From: CAZJHX01 sp964545715
GTDB lineage: Bacteria; Myxococcota_A; UBA9042; GCA-2863065
Assembly (NCBI GenBank): GCA_964545715.1
Contig: CAZJHX010000022.1
Location: 22,179-86,178, forward strand
Direction of reading: 5' to 3'
Length of the DNA: 64,000 bases
Shown: in pieces, positions 24,923 through 32,030 of the stretch
Layout of the letters: the number at the start of each line of letters is the position of its first letter
Numbering within the stretch: position 1 is the stretch's first letter
Made by a program: the position numbers and the translations under genes
The notes under the pieces: generated by a model
What the model was told of the DNA's origin: nothing
What the model saw: the letters and a program-made list of their open reading frames with translations, nothing else
Databases searched by the model: none

Positions 24923-25774
24923 ATGCGCGTATTCATCTCACTCGCCCTCATCGTTACCATGTCACTCACCCTGGGCTGCAAGCAGGACCCGCCCGAGCTG
25001 AAGCCGGCGGCCAAGGCACAGAAGGTTCCCATCCATCAGCCCAAAGCCCCGGCCACCGGCGCCCAGGGCGTAGCTGCTGCAACACCGGCCCAGCAACAGG
25101 CGCTGCCGCCAGGCCATCCGCCCGTCCCGTCTCAGGGCGGCGCCGTCACCGCGCCGTCTCACAAGGCGTCCGGCAAGGCTATCGTCGGGAAGATCGCGGA
25201 GATCATTCCGGCCGGAAAGTACGTCTACCTGAAGCTGGAGTCGGGCGGCGAGATCCAGTGGGCCGCCGTCACAAAAGCCGAGCTGACCATCGGCCAGGAG
25301 GTGCGGGTCACCGGCGCCGCGCTGATGCAGAACTTCACGTCGCCCACGCTCAAGCGCACGTTCGACGCGATCTGGTTCGGCAATCTGGACGGCGTGCGTG
25401 AAAAGCCGAAGACCGCCGCCGCCCCCGCTGCACAGCCGCCGACCGCCGGCCCCGCGACGCCCGCCCCCGAGGGCGCGATCAAAGTCGCCGAGCTGTTTGC
25501 GCAGAAGGACGCGCTGGCGGGCAAGCAGGTCACGCTGCACGGCAAGGTCGTCAAGTTCAACTCGGGCATCATGGACCGAAACTGGATCCATCTTCAGGAT
25601 GGCAGCGGAACCGCTGAGGCCAAGAACAACGACATCCTCGTAACAACCGCCACCGGCGTGGTCGCCAACGTGGGCGACACGGTCACGATCCAGGGGCTGG
25701 TCGCGCTGGACCAGAACTTCGGGCATGGCTACAAGTACCCGGTGGTGGTGGAGCGCGGCTCGATTATGAAATAG
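24923..25774 (+). CDS. Lipoprotein with two OB-fold-like domains
   Basis: A 283-aa predicted lipoprotein. ATG 24923 gives MRVFISLALIVTMSLTLGC with the lipobox Cys at residue 19. A Pro/Ala/Gln linker follows. Two small beta domains are separated by a second Pro/Ala linker: the first has GKIAEIIPAGKYVYLKLESG and QEVRVTGAAL; the second has GKQVTLHGKVVKFNSGIM then WIHLQDGSG and VTIQGLVALDQNFGHGY. These look like OB folds of the tRNA_anti or YdeI type, which can bind nucleic acid or oligosaccharide. The ligand is unknown. It is divergent from flgF. Confidence 0.72.
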   Translation: MRVFISLALIVTMSLTLGCKQDPPELKPAAKAQKVPIHQPKAPATGAQGVAAATPAQQQALPPGHPPVPSQGGAVTAPSHKASGKAIVGKIAEIIPAGKYVYLKLESGGEIQWAAVTKAELTIGQEVRVTGAALMQNFTSPTLKRTFDAIWFGNLDGVREKPKTAAAPAAQPPTAGPATPAPEGAIKVAELFAQKDALAGKQVTLHGKVVKFNSGIMDRNWIHLQDGSGTAEAKNNDILVTTATGVVANVGDTVTIQGLVALDQNFGHGYKYPVVVERGSIMK

Positions 25775-25780
25775 GCGCGG

Positions 25781-26218
25781 TCACGCGCTGCGTGCGGCCG
25801 TCAGCTCGTCATCCGCCTGCGCGGCCTTCTTGCGAAGCTCGGCAATCTGGCGGCGTCGGCGCCGCTCAAGCCACTTCTCGGTGATCAGGCGCTCTCGCGC
25901 AGAGGCGCCCAGGGCCTGCTGAGCCGCGCGCAGGGGCTCGTCCAGCTGCTCGAGACGTCCCACCGCATCATCGATGTGTCGTTTGCCGGCTTGCATGGCG
26001 CTGCTGACCAGCGCCAGCGACGCCGCGGAGACCGCATCGCCCGTCACGCTGTCACGCGCGTCCGCCAGCTGCTCGTCGCGGGTGCGCTCGGCTTCGGCCA
26101 GCCGCTCACGCGCCCGGATCACGTCCGATTGGACCCGCGCCAGGGCCAGCTTGCGCTGCCGCTCACGGATCTCCGTCACCCTCAGGAGGGTCCTTGCCCT
26201 TTTATTATCTTCCCTCAC
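25781..26218 (-). CDS. FliJ-like coiled-coil protein
   Basis: A 145-aa, highly charged, almost fully helical protein. The opening TLLRVTEIRERQRKLALARVQSD resembles FliJ, the export-gate coiled coil that pairs with the FliI ATPase, and the length (about 145-150) fits. FliJ is poorly conserved, so any coiled-coil protein could look similar. It starts at GTG 26218, overlapping the modC stop (GTGA), which is unexpected for a flagellar gene. No fliI or fliH is visible. I rate it as FliJ-like rather than FliJ. Confidence 0.5.
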   Translation of the reverse strand: MREDNKRARTLLRVTEIRERQRKLALARVQSDVIRARERLAEAERTRDEQLADARDSVTGDAVSAASLALVSSAMQAGKRHIDDAVGRLEQLDEPLRAAQQALGASARERLITEKWLERRRRRQIAELRKKAAQADDELTAARSA

Positions 26219-27279
26219 GCCTCAATGGAATCGGCATGGATGGCGCTCGTCTTGAGGACGATCCACACATCACCGCCAACTTTAAGGCCCAGCTCGGCGA
26301 CGGCTGCGGCCGTAACCAGCGCGACCCAGCGGTCTGAGCCGACCGCGATCGTCACGAAGACCCGATGCTCCACCTCGGTCACCGCCACAACCTGCCCCTG
26401 CAGCTGGTTGCGGGCCGACGTCCCGACCAGGCGAGCGCGCGACAGCAGCAGATCCTCGGCGCGTACAGCGATTCGGGCGTGCTGTGAGCCGGCAGCCGGT
26501 GGCGACATGAGCAGCTCGGCGCCGCCGTCGGTCCGCACCCGCACAAGCCTGTCCTCCGTGCCGATCTGCGCGACGGTGAAGCGGTTGTGAACGCCGAGCG
26601 CCTCCAAAACGCCGAGCACCGGCGCGGCTCCAAACACGGTGTCAGGGGAGCCCTGCGCCACCACATGACCGTCGGACAGCACCACGACCTCTGCGCCGAG
26701 CGCGCGGGCCTCCGCCGGGTCGTGCGAGACGTACACCAGCGGCACGTTCAGCTCCTGGACCGCTTTGACCAGGTACGCCAGAATCCGCGTGCGCAGCCGC
26801 AGGTCCAGCGCCGCCAGCGGCTCGTCCAACAGCAACAACTCGGCCCCCGAGGCAAGCGCGCGCGCCACGGCGACCCGCTGACGTTCACCACCTGAGAGCG
26901 CGGCGACGTCGCGGTCCAGCAGCGAACCGAGCTCCAGCACCTCGATCGCGCGTGCCGCCACATCACGCCGGCCTGCACGGGAGGCGCCAAACGCGATGTT
27001 TTTGCTCACGGTCATGTGCGGGAAGAGGGAGCCGTCCTGCGGAACCCAGCCCACGTTGCGTCGCTGAGGCGGCAGGGTCATTGTGCCGTCCTGGAGCGTG
27101 CGCCCGCCGATGGTGATGCGGCCGCCCACCTCGGGCCGCAGCCCCGCGATAGCCTCCACGAGCGTCGACTTGCCGCACCCGCTACGGCCGAAAAGAACAA
27201 TGCTCGGCTGATCCCATGTCACGTTTACGACCAAATCAAACCCGTCGTACCGGACGCCGACATCCAACACAGAGCTCAT
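26215..27279 (-). CDS. modC: Molybdate ABC transporter ATP-binding protein
   Basis: A 354-aa ATPase that powers molybdate uptake. Walker A is FGRSGCGKST, the Q-loop region is VGWVPQDGSLFPHMTV, the signature is LSGGERQRVAVARAL, and Walker B is LLLLDEPLAALD with the switch His in VYVSHDPAEA. The C-terminal 130 residues carry a MOP-like molybdate/regulatory domain (ARNQLQGQVVAVTEVEHRVFVTIAVG). ATG 27279 overlaps the modB stop by 4 bp; an ATG 11 codons upstream is disfavoured. Substrate assignment rests on the modA-B-C order and the MOP domain. Tungstate cannot be excluded. Confidence 0.92.
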   Translation of the reverse strand: MSSVLDVGVRYDGFDLVVNVTWDQPSIVLFGRSGCGKSTLVEAIAGLRPEVGGRITIGGRTLQDGTMTLPPQRRNVGWVPQDGSLFPHMTVSKNIAFGASRAGRRDVAARAIEVLELGSLLDRDVAALSGGERQRVAVARALASGAELLLLDEPLAALDLRLRTRILAYLVKAVQELNVPLVYVSHDPAEARALGAEVVVLSDGHVVAQGSPDTVFGAAPVLGVLEALGVHNRFTVAQIGTEDRLVRVRTDGGAELLMSPPAAGSQHARIAVRAEDLLLSRARLVGTSARNQLQGQVVAVTEVEHRVFVTIAVGSDRWVALVTAAAVAELGLKVGGDVWIVLKTSAIHADSIEA

Positions 27280-27968
27280 GGGCGGCTCCCGGGTCGCGCG
27301 GTCTTGAGCCACGCCTCGGCGGCGAAGATCGACACAAAGGCCAGGGCGATGGACACGCCCATCAATGCCAGGGCGGCTTGATCGTGCCCGTTCTCGAACA
27401 GCGAGTAGATCCCCAGAGACAGCGTGGCGGTCTGGCCCGGGATGTTGCCGGCGATCATGATTGTGGCGCCGAACTCGCCGAGCGACCGCGTGAAGGCCAG
27501 GACGATGCCGTACAACACGCCACGCTGGGCCAGCGGCAAGGTGACGGAAAAGAACACGCGCGCGCGTGAGGCGCCCAGGGTGGCTGCGACCTGCTCGTAG
27601 CGGCGCGGGACCTCGGCGAAGGCAGCCTCAGCGGCGCGCACCAGCAACGGAAAGCTCATGAAGGCCGCGGCGATTGCGGCTGCCCACCAGGTAAAGACGA
27701 TGTCGATGCCGAAGGTGTCGTGCAGGAAGCCGCCGACTGGACCGCGACGTCCGAGCAGCAGCAGCAGCAGCACGCCGGCGGCGACCGGGGGCATGACCAG
27801 CGGCAGGGCCACCAGGGTCTGTACGAGGGCGCGACCTCGGAATTGGCGACGGGCCAGCACGTAGCCGAGCGCGATGCCGAACGGCGCGATCAACAGCGTG
27901 CTCACGACGCCGACCAGCAGCGTGAGCTGGGTCGCGGAGACGATGTACCCGGTCAGGTCTTCGATCAC
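27276..27968 (-). CDS. modB: Molybdate ABC transporter permease
   Basis: A 230-aa integral membrane permease with about five or six spans. The EAA-type loop that meets the ATPase appears as QVAATLGASRARVFFSVTLPLA, with the invariant Gly. LVALPLVMPPVAAGVLLLLLLGRRGP is typical of ModB. The length is standard. It is coupled at both ends by 4-bp overlaps to modA and modC. Confidence 0.95.
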   Translation of the reverse strand: MIEDLTGYIVSATQLTLLVGVVSTLLIAPFGIALGYVLARRQFRGRALVQTLVALPLVMPPVAAGVLLLLLLGRRGPVGGFLHDTFGIDIVFTWWAAAIAAAFMSFPLLVRAAEAAFAEVPRRYEQVAATLGASRARVFFSVTLPLAQRGVLYGIVLAFTRSLGEFGATIMIAGNIPGQTATLSLGIYSLFENGHDQAALALMGVSIALAFVSIFAAEAWLKTARPGSRP

Positions 27969-28732
27969 TGAGTCAATCCGGGGGCCGCAGCGTCAAAACC
28001 TGCGCGCTGGAACACCGCCGCCGCCTCGGGGCCGCGCAACCACGTGGCAAACGCCCGCGCCTGGGTGCCTGCATCTTTAACAACCGCGACCGGGTACGTG
28101 ATCGGCCCGGTCTTCGCTATCGCCACCTTGTGGACGACCGAGACGCCGGCGCCGCTCACCGCGGCATCCGTGCGGTACACAAAGCCGAGATCAGCGTTTC
28201 GCGACGCGACGGCCGCGAGCACCTGTCTGGAGTGTGCAAAGGAGACCAGGCGCCCCTCGACCTGGGAGGCTACGTCCTGCGTCGCCAGGTAGCGGCGCGC
28301 GTAGGCACCGATGGGCACGGCCCGATCACCGACGGCGATCCGGCCCCGGTGGGCCGCCAGCAGGGCCTTCAGCTCGCCCGAAGCGGTCCCGGGCGCTGCG
28401 ATTACGACCAGCTGATTGCGCAACAGATCGTGCCGCTCGGCGACCAGCCCCGCGGCGGCGACGCGATCCACTTGATCCGGATTCGCTGACACAAACACAT
28501 CGGTAGGCGCTCCTTCTAAGATCTGGCGCGCCAGTGTGGACGAACCGCCAGTGTTGACCACAATCTGCGTGTCGGGATGTTCACCCTCCCACACACCGGC
28601 GAGATCCCGCATGACGTCGGTCAGGCTGGCCGCCACGGAGACTGTGATTCGAACCCGTTTCTGCGCGTCACGACACCCCGTAGACAGGGCCAACGCCAAC
28701 AGCAAACCGGACCAGAATCGAAAGATATGCAC
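27965..28732 (-). CDS. modA: Molybdate-binding lipoprotein
   Basis: A 255-aa substrate-binding protein. The signal peptide LLLALALSTGC ends in a lipobox, so it is anchored. The mature protein opens with ITVSVAASLTDVMRDLA, the oxyanion-binding Ser motif of ModA, and later has VVNTGGSSTLARQI and GAPTDVFVSANPDQ with further ligands. The C-terminus has GFVYRTDA, also conserved. It is the first gene of the mod operon and divergent from the MC1 gene; the shared 221-bp intergenic region is unusually AT-rich. Confidence 0.94.
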   Translation of the reverse strand: MHIFRFWSGLLLALALSTGCRDAQKRVRITVSVAASLTDVMRDLAGVWEGEHPDTQIVVNTGGSSTLARQILEGAPTDVFVSANPDQVDRVAAAGLVAERHDLLRNQLVVIAAPGTASGELKALLAAHRGRIAVGDRAVPIGAYARRYLATQDVASQVEGRLVSFAHSRQVLAAVASRNADLGFVYRTDAAVSGAGVSVVHKVAIAKTGPITYPVAVVKDAGTQARAFATWLRGPEAAAVFQRAGFDAAAPGLTQ

Positions 28733-28880
28733 AGGCTGAGATCCTCATTCGACCGACTGCGACGCATTCTACTGGGAAAAACGCGAACTGCACCCCAATC
28801 GAAATTCCCCTTTAATTTACAGCACTTACAGCCGACCATCCCCGCAGTGCATCGATTTTTTTAACTTTCTTTGCTGTTTT

Positions 28881-28910
28881 TTGTTGAATTCCTCTCCAGA
28901 TCACTACACT
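28881..28910 (+). promoter_or_regulatory. Putative sigma-70-type promoter of the MC1 gene
   Basis: TTGTTG (28881-28886) and TACACT (28905-28910) are separated by 18 bases within the AT-rich gap. Each hexamer matches the consensus at four of six positions. The predicted start leaves a leader of about 35 bases carrying AGGGGGGAGC before the ATG at 28954. Confidence 0.5.
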
Positions 28911-28953
28911 GGGGGCCAATCGCAACCTGCAAGAGAAGGGGGGAGCTACCCAA

Positions 28954-29226
28954 ATGGCAGACGCACCTAAAAAGAAAAACTTTGTTCTTCTTAAGAAGAA
29001 CGATGACACCAACATCGTGTTCTCCAGCCGTCAGCCCCGTGGCGCGGCGCTGAAGGCCGCCAACCGTGGCTACACGAACATCCGGCTTCGTGAGCGTGGC
29101 ACCAACCGCGTCCACGTGTTCACCGGCAAGCGTGAGAAAGTCACGGCGCCGACGAACCGTCCGAGCTGGCTGCCGTCTTCCGTCTGGAAGGCCACCGTGC
29201 GCAAGCAGGGTGTCGAGCGCATCTAA
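28954..29226 (+). CDS. MC1-family chromatin protein (archaeal type)
   Basis: A 90-aa basic protein that I recognise as a homologue of the archaeal chromosomal protein MC1, a monomer of about 93 residues that binds and sharply bends DNA in Methanosarcina and haloarchaea. Matching blocks run in order: NFVL near residue 9, then SRQPRGAALKAANRG at 25-39 (family: GKQPRQAALKAANRG), IRLRERGTNRVHVF (family: IRLRERGTKKVHVF) and APTNRPSWLP (family: APKNRPAWMP), ending in a basic tail. The Trp in the last block lies in the DNA-facing loop of archaeal MC1 as I recall. The strong Shine-Dalgarno, own promoter and terminator suggest high expression. Transfer from archaea is inferred. Confidence 0.9.
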   Translation: MADAPKKKNFVLLKKNDDTNIVFSSRQPRGAALKAANRGYTNIRLRERGTNRVHVFTGKREKVTAPTNRPSWLPSSVWKATVRKQGVERI

Positions 29227-29248
29227 CGACGCGTTCAAGCAGTAAGAA

Positions 29249-29286
29249 TCAGGCCGCGGCATTCGTGCTGCGGCCTGACTTCTTTA
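29249..29286 (+). terminator. Rho-independent terminator after the MC1 gene
   Basis: The hairpin arms tcaggccgc and gcggcctga (29249-29278) enclose an inner gca-ttcg-tgc stem with a stable TTCG tetraloop, followed by cttcttta. It stands 22 bp after the MC1 stop and would close a single-gene transcript. Confidence 0.85.
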
Positions 29287-29299
29287 AGGGGCAGGAAAC

Positions 29300-29782
29300 T
29301 TGGGCCTGATATCCGCTGACAAACTCGCCCGGGGGGACTTCGCCCCCCACGGCACCTATCGCTTCTCCTTACGTGGGCACGCGACGCTGTCGGAGCTGAT
29401 CGCGTCGTTCGTCACGATCGAGGGGCAGCAGGGTTGGAACACCGATGTCGTCGGGGGCACCTGGGACTCCGGAGTGCCGGCCACGGAAGGCGCGATTCGC
29501 ACGCTGCAGCTCAAGCGCGGCATGTGGTCGCGCCAACAGGTCACTATCGTCAGCGACACCCGGGTTCAGTATCTGATGCTGGACGCCGGCGGCGGGATGC
29601 CGCTGCAGCAGGCGTGCATCGACGTCGCGATCACGCCTCCGCCGGACGGCGTGGCCGGCGAGATCGCGCTCACGTTTGAGATGCGGTATCGATTGGGCCG
29701 CGCGTTTCGGCTCATGAAGGGCGTCGTCGAGCGCGCTATCCGATCCAACCTCGACCAGAACCTACGTTCGCTGGTCGCGTAG
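29300..29782 (+). CDS. SRPBCC-like ligand-binding protein
   Basis: A 160-aa protein starting at TTG 29300 after GGGGCAGGAAAC. The strand-rich sequence with TYRFSLRGHATLSELIASF, GWNTDVVGG, VQYLMLDAG and ALTFEMRYRLGRAFRLMKGVVERAIRSNLDQNL at the C-terminus resembles the START/SRPBCC helix-grip fold, whose long last helix closes a hydrophobic pocket. Family-level identification is tentative and the ligand unknown. It follows the MC1 terminator, so it probably has its own promoter or relies on readthrough. It ends with a 47-bp antisense overlap with the receiver gene. Confidence 0.65.
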   Translation: MGLISADKLARGDFAPHGTYRFSLRGHATLSELIASFVTIEGQQGWNTDVVGGTWDSGVPATEGAIRTLQLKRGMWSRQQVTIVSDTRVQYLMLDAGGGMPLQQACIDVAITPPPDGVAGEIALTFEMRYRLGRAFRLMKGVVERAIRSNLDQNLRSLVA

Positions 29783-30173
29783 GCGTCGCATCCGACGAGA
29801 GGGCGCGCACAACGCTGGAGACCAACGCCGCGTTGTTGAACGGCTTACGCAGAAAGTCGTGGTAATGCGCCGGTCCACCCTGCTCAAACGCGCGCTCCTC
29901 GTCCAAGCCGCTGATGCAGATAGTACGCATGCCCGGGTGCTCTGACCTCAGGATCTCGACCAGGTCCGCGCAGCTCAAGCCGGGCAGGCGCATATCGACG
30001 ACCACCACATCGACGCGGTGGTAGTGCTTCCGTGCCAGGGTCAGCGCGTCGGCGCCGTTGGCGGCCACCAGCACGTCAAACTTGGCCTTCTGAAGTACGC
30101 GAGCCAGAATCTGCCGGACCTGTGCGTCGTCTTCAACCAGCAAAACGGTCTCGCCAATACTCGGACCCGTCAT
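29736..30173 (-). CDS. Stand-alone response regulator receiver
   Basis: A 145-aa single receiver (REC) domain without an output domain. Acidic pocket VLLVEDD, phosphoacceptor Asp in VVVVDMRLPG near residue 58, switch Ser in ICISG and invariant Lys in FLRKPF are all present. ATG 30173 overlaps the stop of the upstream unknown gene (ATGA), while the open frame extends further back without domain sequence. Such proteins pass phosphate to a partner or act by binding. The cognate kinase is not adjacent. The C-terminal 15 residues are read opposite the SRPBCC gene. Confidence 0.88.
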   Translation of the reverse strand: MTGPSIGETVLLVEDDAQVRQILARVLQKAKFDVLVAANGADALTLARKHYHRVDVVVVDMRLPGLSCADLVEILRSEHPGMRTICISGLDEERAFEQGGPAHYHDFLRKPFNNAALVSSVVRALSSDATPTRPANVGSGRGWIG

Positions 30174-31003
30174 GCGACCTCCACAGCCTCGATGAACAGC
30201 AGCGCACCGCTGACCGAGCCTGCCTCCAGCGCGACGCGGCCGCCCTGAGCCCAGTGATCGCGCGCCGCATCCAGCTCCGCGGGCTGGAAGCCGGACCACC
30301 GCCCGCTGCGGACCGCCGCCTGACTCGTCTTCTGCTCGAAGGCGATCCTCACATCAGGCGACAGCCGAATGGCAGCCAGGTCATCCTCAGCGGACACGAC
30401 GGCAAAGCGCGGTGTGATCCGCGCAGCGCCACGACTGGCCAGCAACATGGCGGTGCGCAGGCCAAAGCCCCATGCAGCAGGAATGGTGCTCAGGGCGTCC
30501 CCGATTCGGGTTCGAACCGTGAAGACGCCCGAGGCGCCCGCCGGCATCAGCGCCTCCAGCTCGCTTCCCAACGGACCCGCCTCATGCAACTCGTTGTCGA
30601 TGTGAAGCACGCCGGACCACCGTTTGGGCGCCGGCGCCCAGCTGACGCTGACCGAGTACGGCCGCCCCTCGGCGGTCAGCACGCATCCGACCGTGTACAG
30701 GCTGTCGCTTGAGTACGCCGCACGCGACAGAGCCAGGCGATGCTGCGCCAGCCGCGCCGTCTCCGGACGCGGCTCCCAGTCCTCCAGCCCACCCAGACGC
30801 GTGGCCGACAGAAGGCCCGACGCCAGAGCGCCGTGCAGCACCTGCGGAAGGCCCCCAACGGGGACCCGGGCGAGCGCGGCGACTGCCGCTTGTCGACGGG
30901 CCGACAACGACCTGCTGTCTCGCTCTACGAGCAGGGCAAAGAAGGGATCCGGTCTTGCTGCGATGACTGGGCTCATGGCTTGGGCTCCTGCGTTACTCGC
31001 CAC
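30170..31003 (-). CDS. Protein of unknown function in a receiver-coupled operon
   Basis: A 277-aa soluble protein that I cannot place. It has no signal peptide or span. An Ala/Arg-rich N-terminal helical part (RRQAAVAALARVPVGGLPQV) precedes a strand-rich core (YTVGCVLTAEGRPYSVSVSW, WSGVLHIDNELHEAG) and a C-terminal part ending GALLFIEAVEVA. The start may be ATG 31003, which overlaps the beta-helix gene by 11 bp, or ATG 30976 (MSPVIAARPD). Its stop overlaps the receiver start by 4 bp, so both are probably made together and may interact. Confidence 0.7.
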   Translation of the reverse strand: MASNAGAQAMSPVIAARPDPFFALLVERDSRSLSARRQAAVAALARVPVGGLPQVLHGALASGLLSATRLGGLEDWEPRPETARLAQHRLALSRAAYSSDSLYTVGCVLTAEGRPYSVSVSWAPAPKRWSGVLHIDNELHEAGPLGSELEALMPAGASGVFTVRTRIGDALSTIPAAWGFGLRTAMLLASRGAARITPRFAVVSAEDDLAAIRLSPDVRIAFEQKTSQAAVRSGRWSGFQPAELDAARDHWAQGGRVALEAGSVSGALLFIEAVEVA

Positions 31004-31838
31004 CCCAGGGGGTGTATCCGGTCAGGGAGACGAGGTTGGCGTTGCTGTCCACGTCGTCCGACGGCGTAGGCGTGCAGTTTGTGTAGCTGGTGGACGTTCG
31101 GTCCCACATCCACGTCGTGTCGTTGCCACCGCCGGCGAGCAGCTCGGCGTTCGTGGCGGTCAGCGAGCTTGTGATCGTGCTCGAAGTGCCGTCCTGCAGG
31201 ACAACGGCGTGGTCGCCGCCATCGACTGTCCCGCCGTCAACCGTGACGGTCGAGTCCGACGCCACGACGCCGTAGTCGTCAGCGACGAGGCGGCTGGCGT
31301 CGATGAGAATGTCCGTCGAGTCCTGGGCCTCAACCGCGCGGTCGATCCCGGTGTCGTCGATCGTGACATCGTCCAGGGTGACGTCGTCACTGGCCAGGAT
31401 GTGAACAGCGACCGCGCTGTTGCTGATGTTGCAGGTCTGGATCGTGACGTTGGACGACTCGTTGATCGCCACCCGCCCGTGAAGGTCCAGGTTGGAGACC
31501 GTTACGCCGGTCGCGTCGTCGATGTGCAGGGCATAGGTCTCGCCGCTGGCGCGCTCGATCTCGGCCCCCGACGCCCCCGTCAGCGTCATCGCGCGATCGA
31601 TGAGGAACTCGCCCGTGAACGTCGAGTTGGCAACCAGGCTGACCGTGTCGTACCGGGTGTCGTCCAGCGCGGTCTGCAGGTTTGTAGTGCAGGGCGTTGG
31701 CTCACCAGTACAGTTGTTGGCGACGTAGACGGTGTCCGCAGAAGCGGGCGCCGCGGCCAAGAGGATCAAGGTGGCGGCCAGCGCCGCATGTATTCCGAGG
31801 GTTCGCACGTGTTGCGCTCCTTTGTGTTTGATGTCCAC
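30993..31838 (-). CDS. Secreted right-handed beta-helix protein
   Basis: A 281-aa exported protein. The signal peptide is AALAATLILLAAAPASA, cleaved before DTVYVANN. The remainder shows the short repeating strands of a parallel beta helix, for example VTVSNLDLHG, VTIQTCNISN, VTLDDVTIDD, ILIDASRLVAD and STVTVDGG, rich in Asp, Thr and Asn. Two early Cys (NCTGEPTPC) may form a disulphide. Such folds act as pectate-lyase-like enzymes, adhesins or repeat scaffolds. No catalytic set is obvious. It is the first gene of the three-gene set ending in a receiver. The AT-rich gap up to 32030 should hold its promoter. Confidence 0.8.
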   Translation of the reverse strand: MDIKHKGAQHVRTLGIHAALAATLILLAAAPASADTVYVANNCTGEPTPCTTNLQTALDDTRYDTVSLVANSTFTGEFLIDRAMTLTGASGAEIERASGETYALHIDDATGVTVSNLDLHGRVAINESSNVTIQTCNISNSAVAVHILASDDVTLDDVTIDDTGIDRAVEAQDSTDILIDASRLVADDYGVVASDSTVTVDGGTVDGGDHAVVLQDGTSSTITSSLTATNAELLAGGGNDTTWMWDRTSTSYTNCTPTPSDDVDSNANLVSLTGYTPWGGE

Positions 31839-31972
31839 CAGCCCGAATTCGGGCGTTCATGTGGGGAAGGGCGCAGCGGGATCTTTCTTGGACTTAGATT
31901 TCGTTTATTTGTGCATCCCCTGTAATTTCAGTATGTTCACGACATTCTATTTAGCGTTTACGTCACATATTT

Positions 31973-31999
31973 AAAAAAAGGGTGGGACATGTCCCACCC
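31973..31999. terminator. 20-bp perfect palindrome with A-tract (terminator or operator)
   Basis: GGGTGGGACATGTCCCACCC at 31980-31999 is a perfect dyad preceded by seven A residues. Read on the minus strand it is a GC hairpin followed by seven T residues, the form of a Rho-independent terminator for transcripts leaving the HTH-TPR gene. It also lies 31 bp before the sigma-like ATG and could be an operator. Confidence 0.6.
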
Positions 32000-32030
32000 C
32001 CTTTGATCCGGAAGCCCAACGCTGGGTGGC

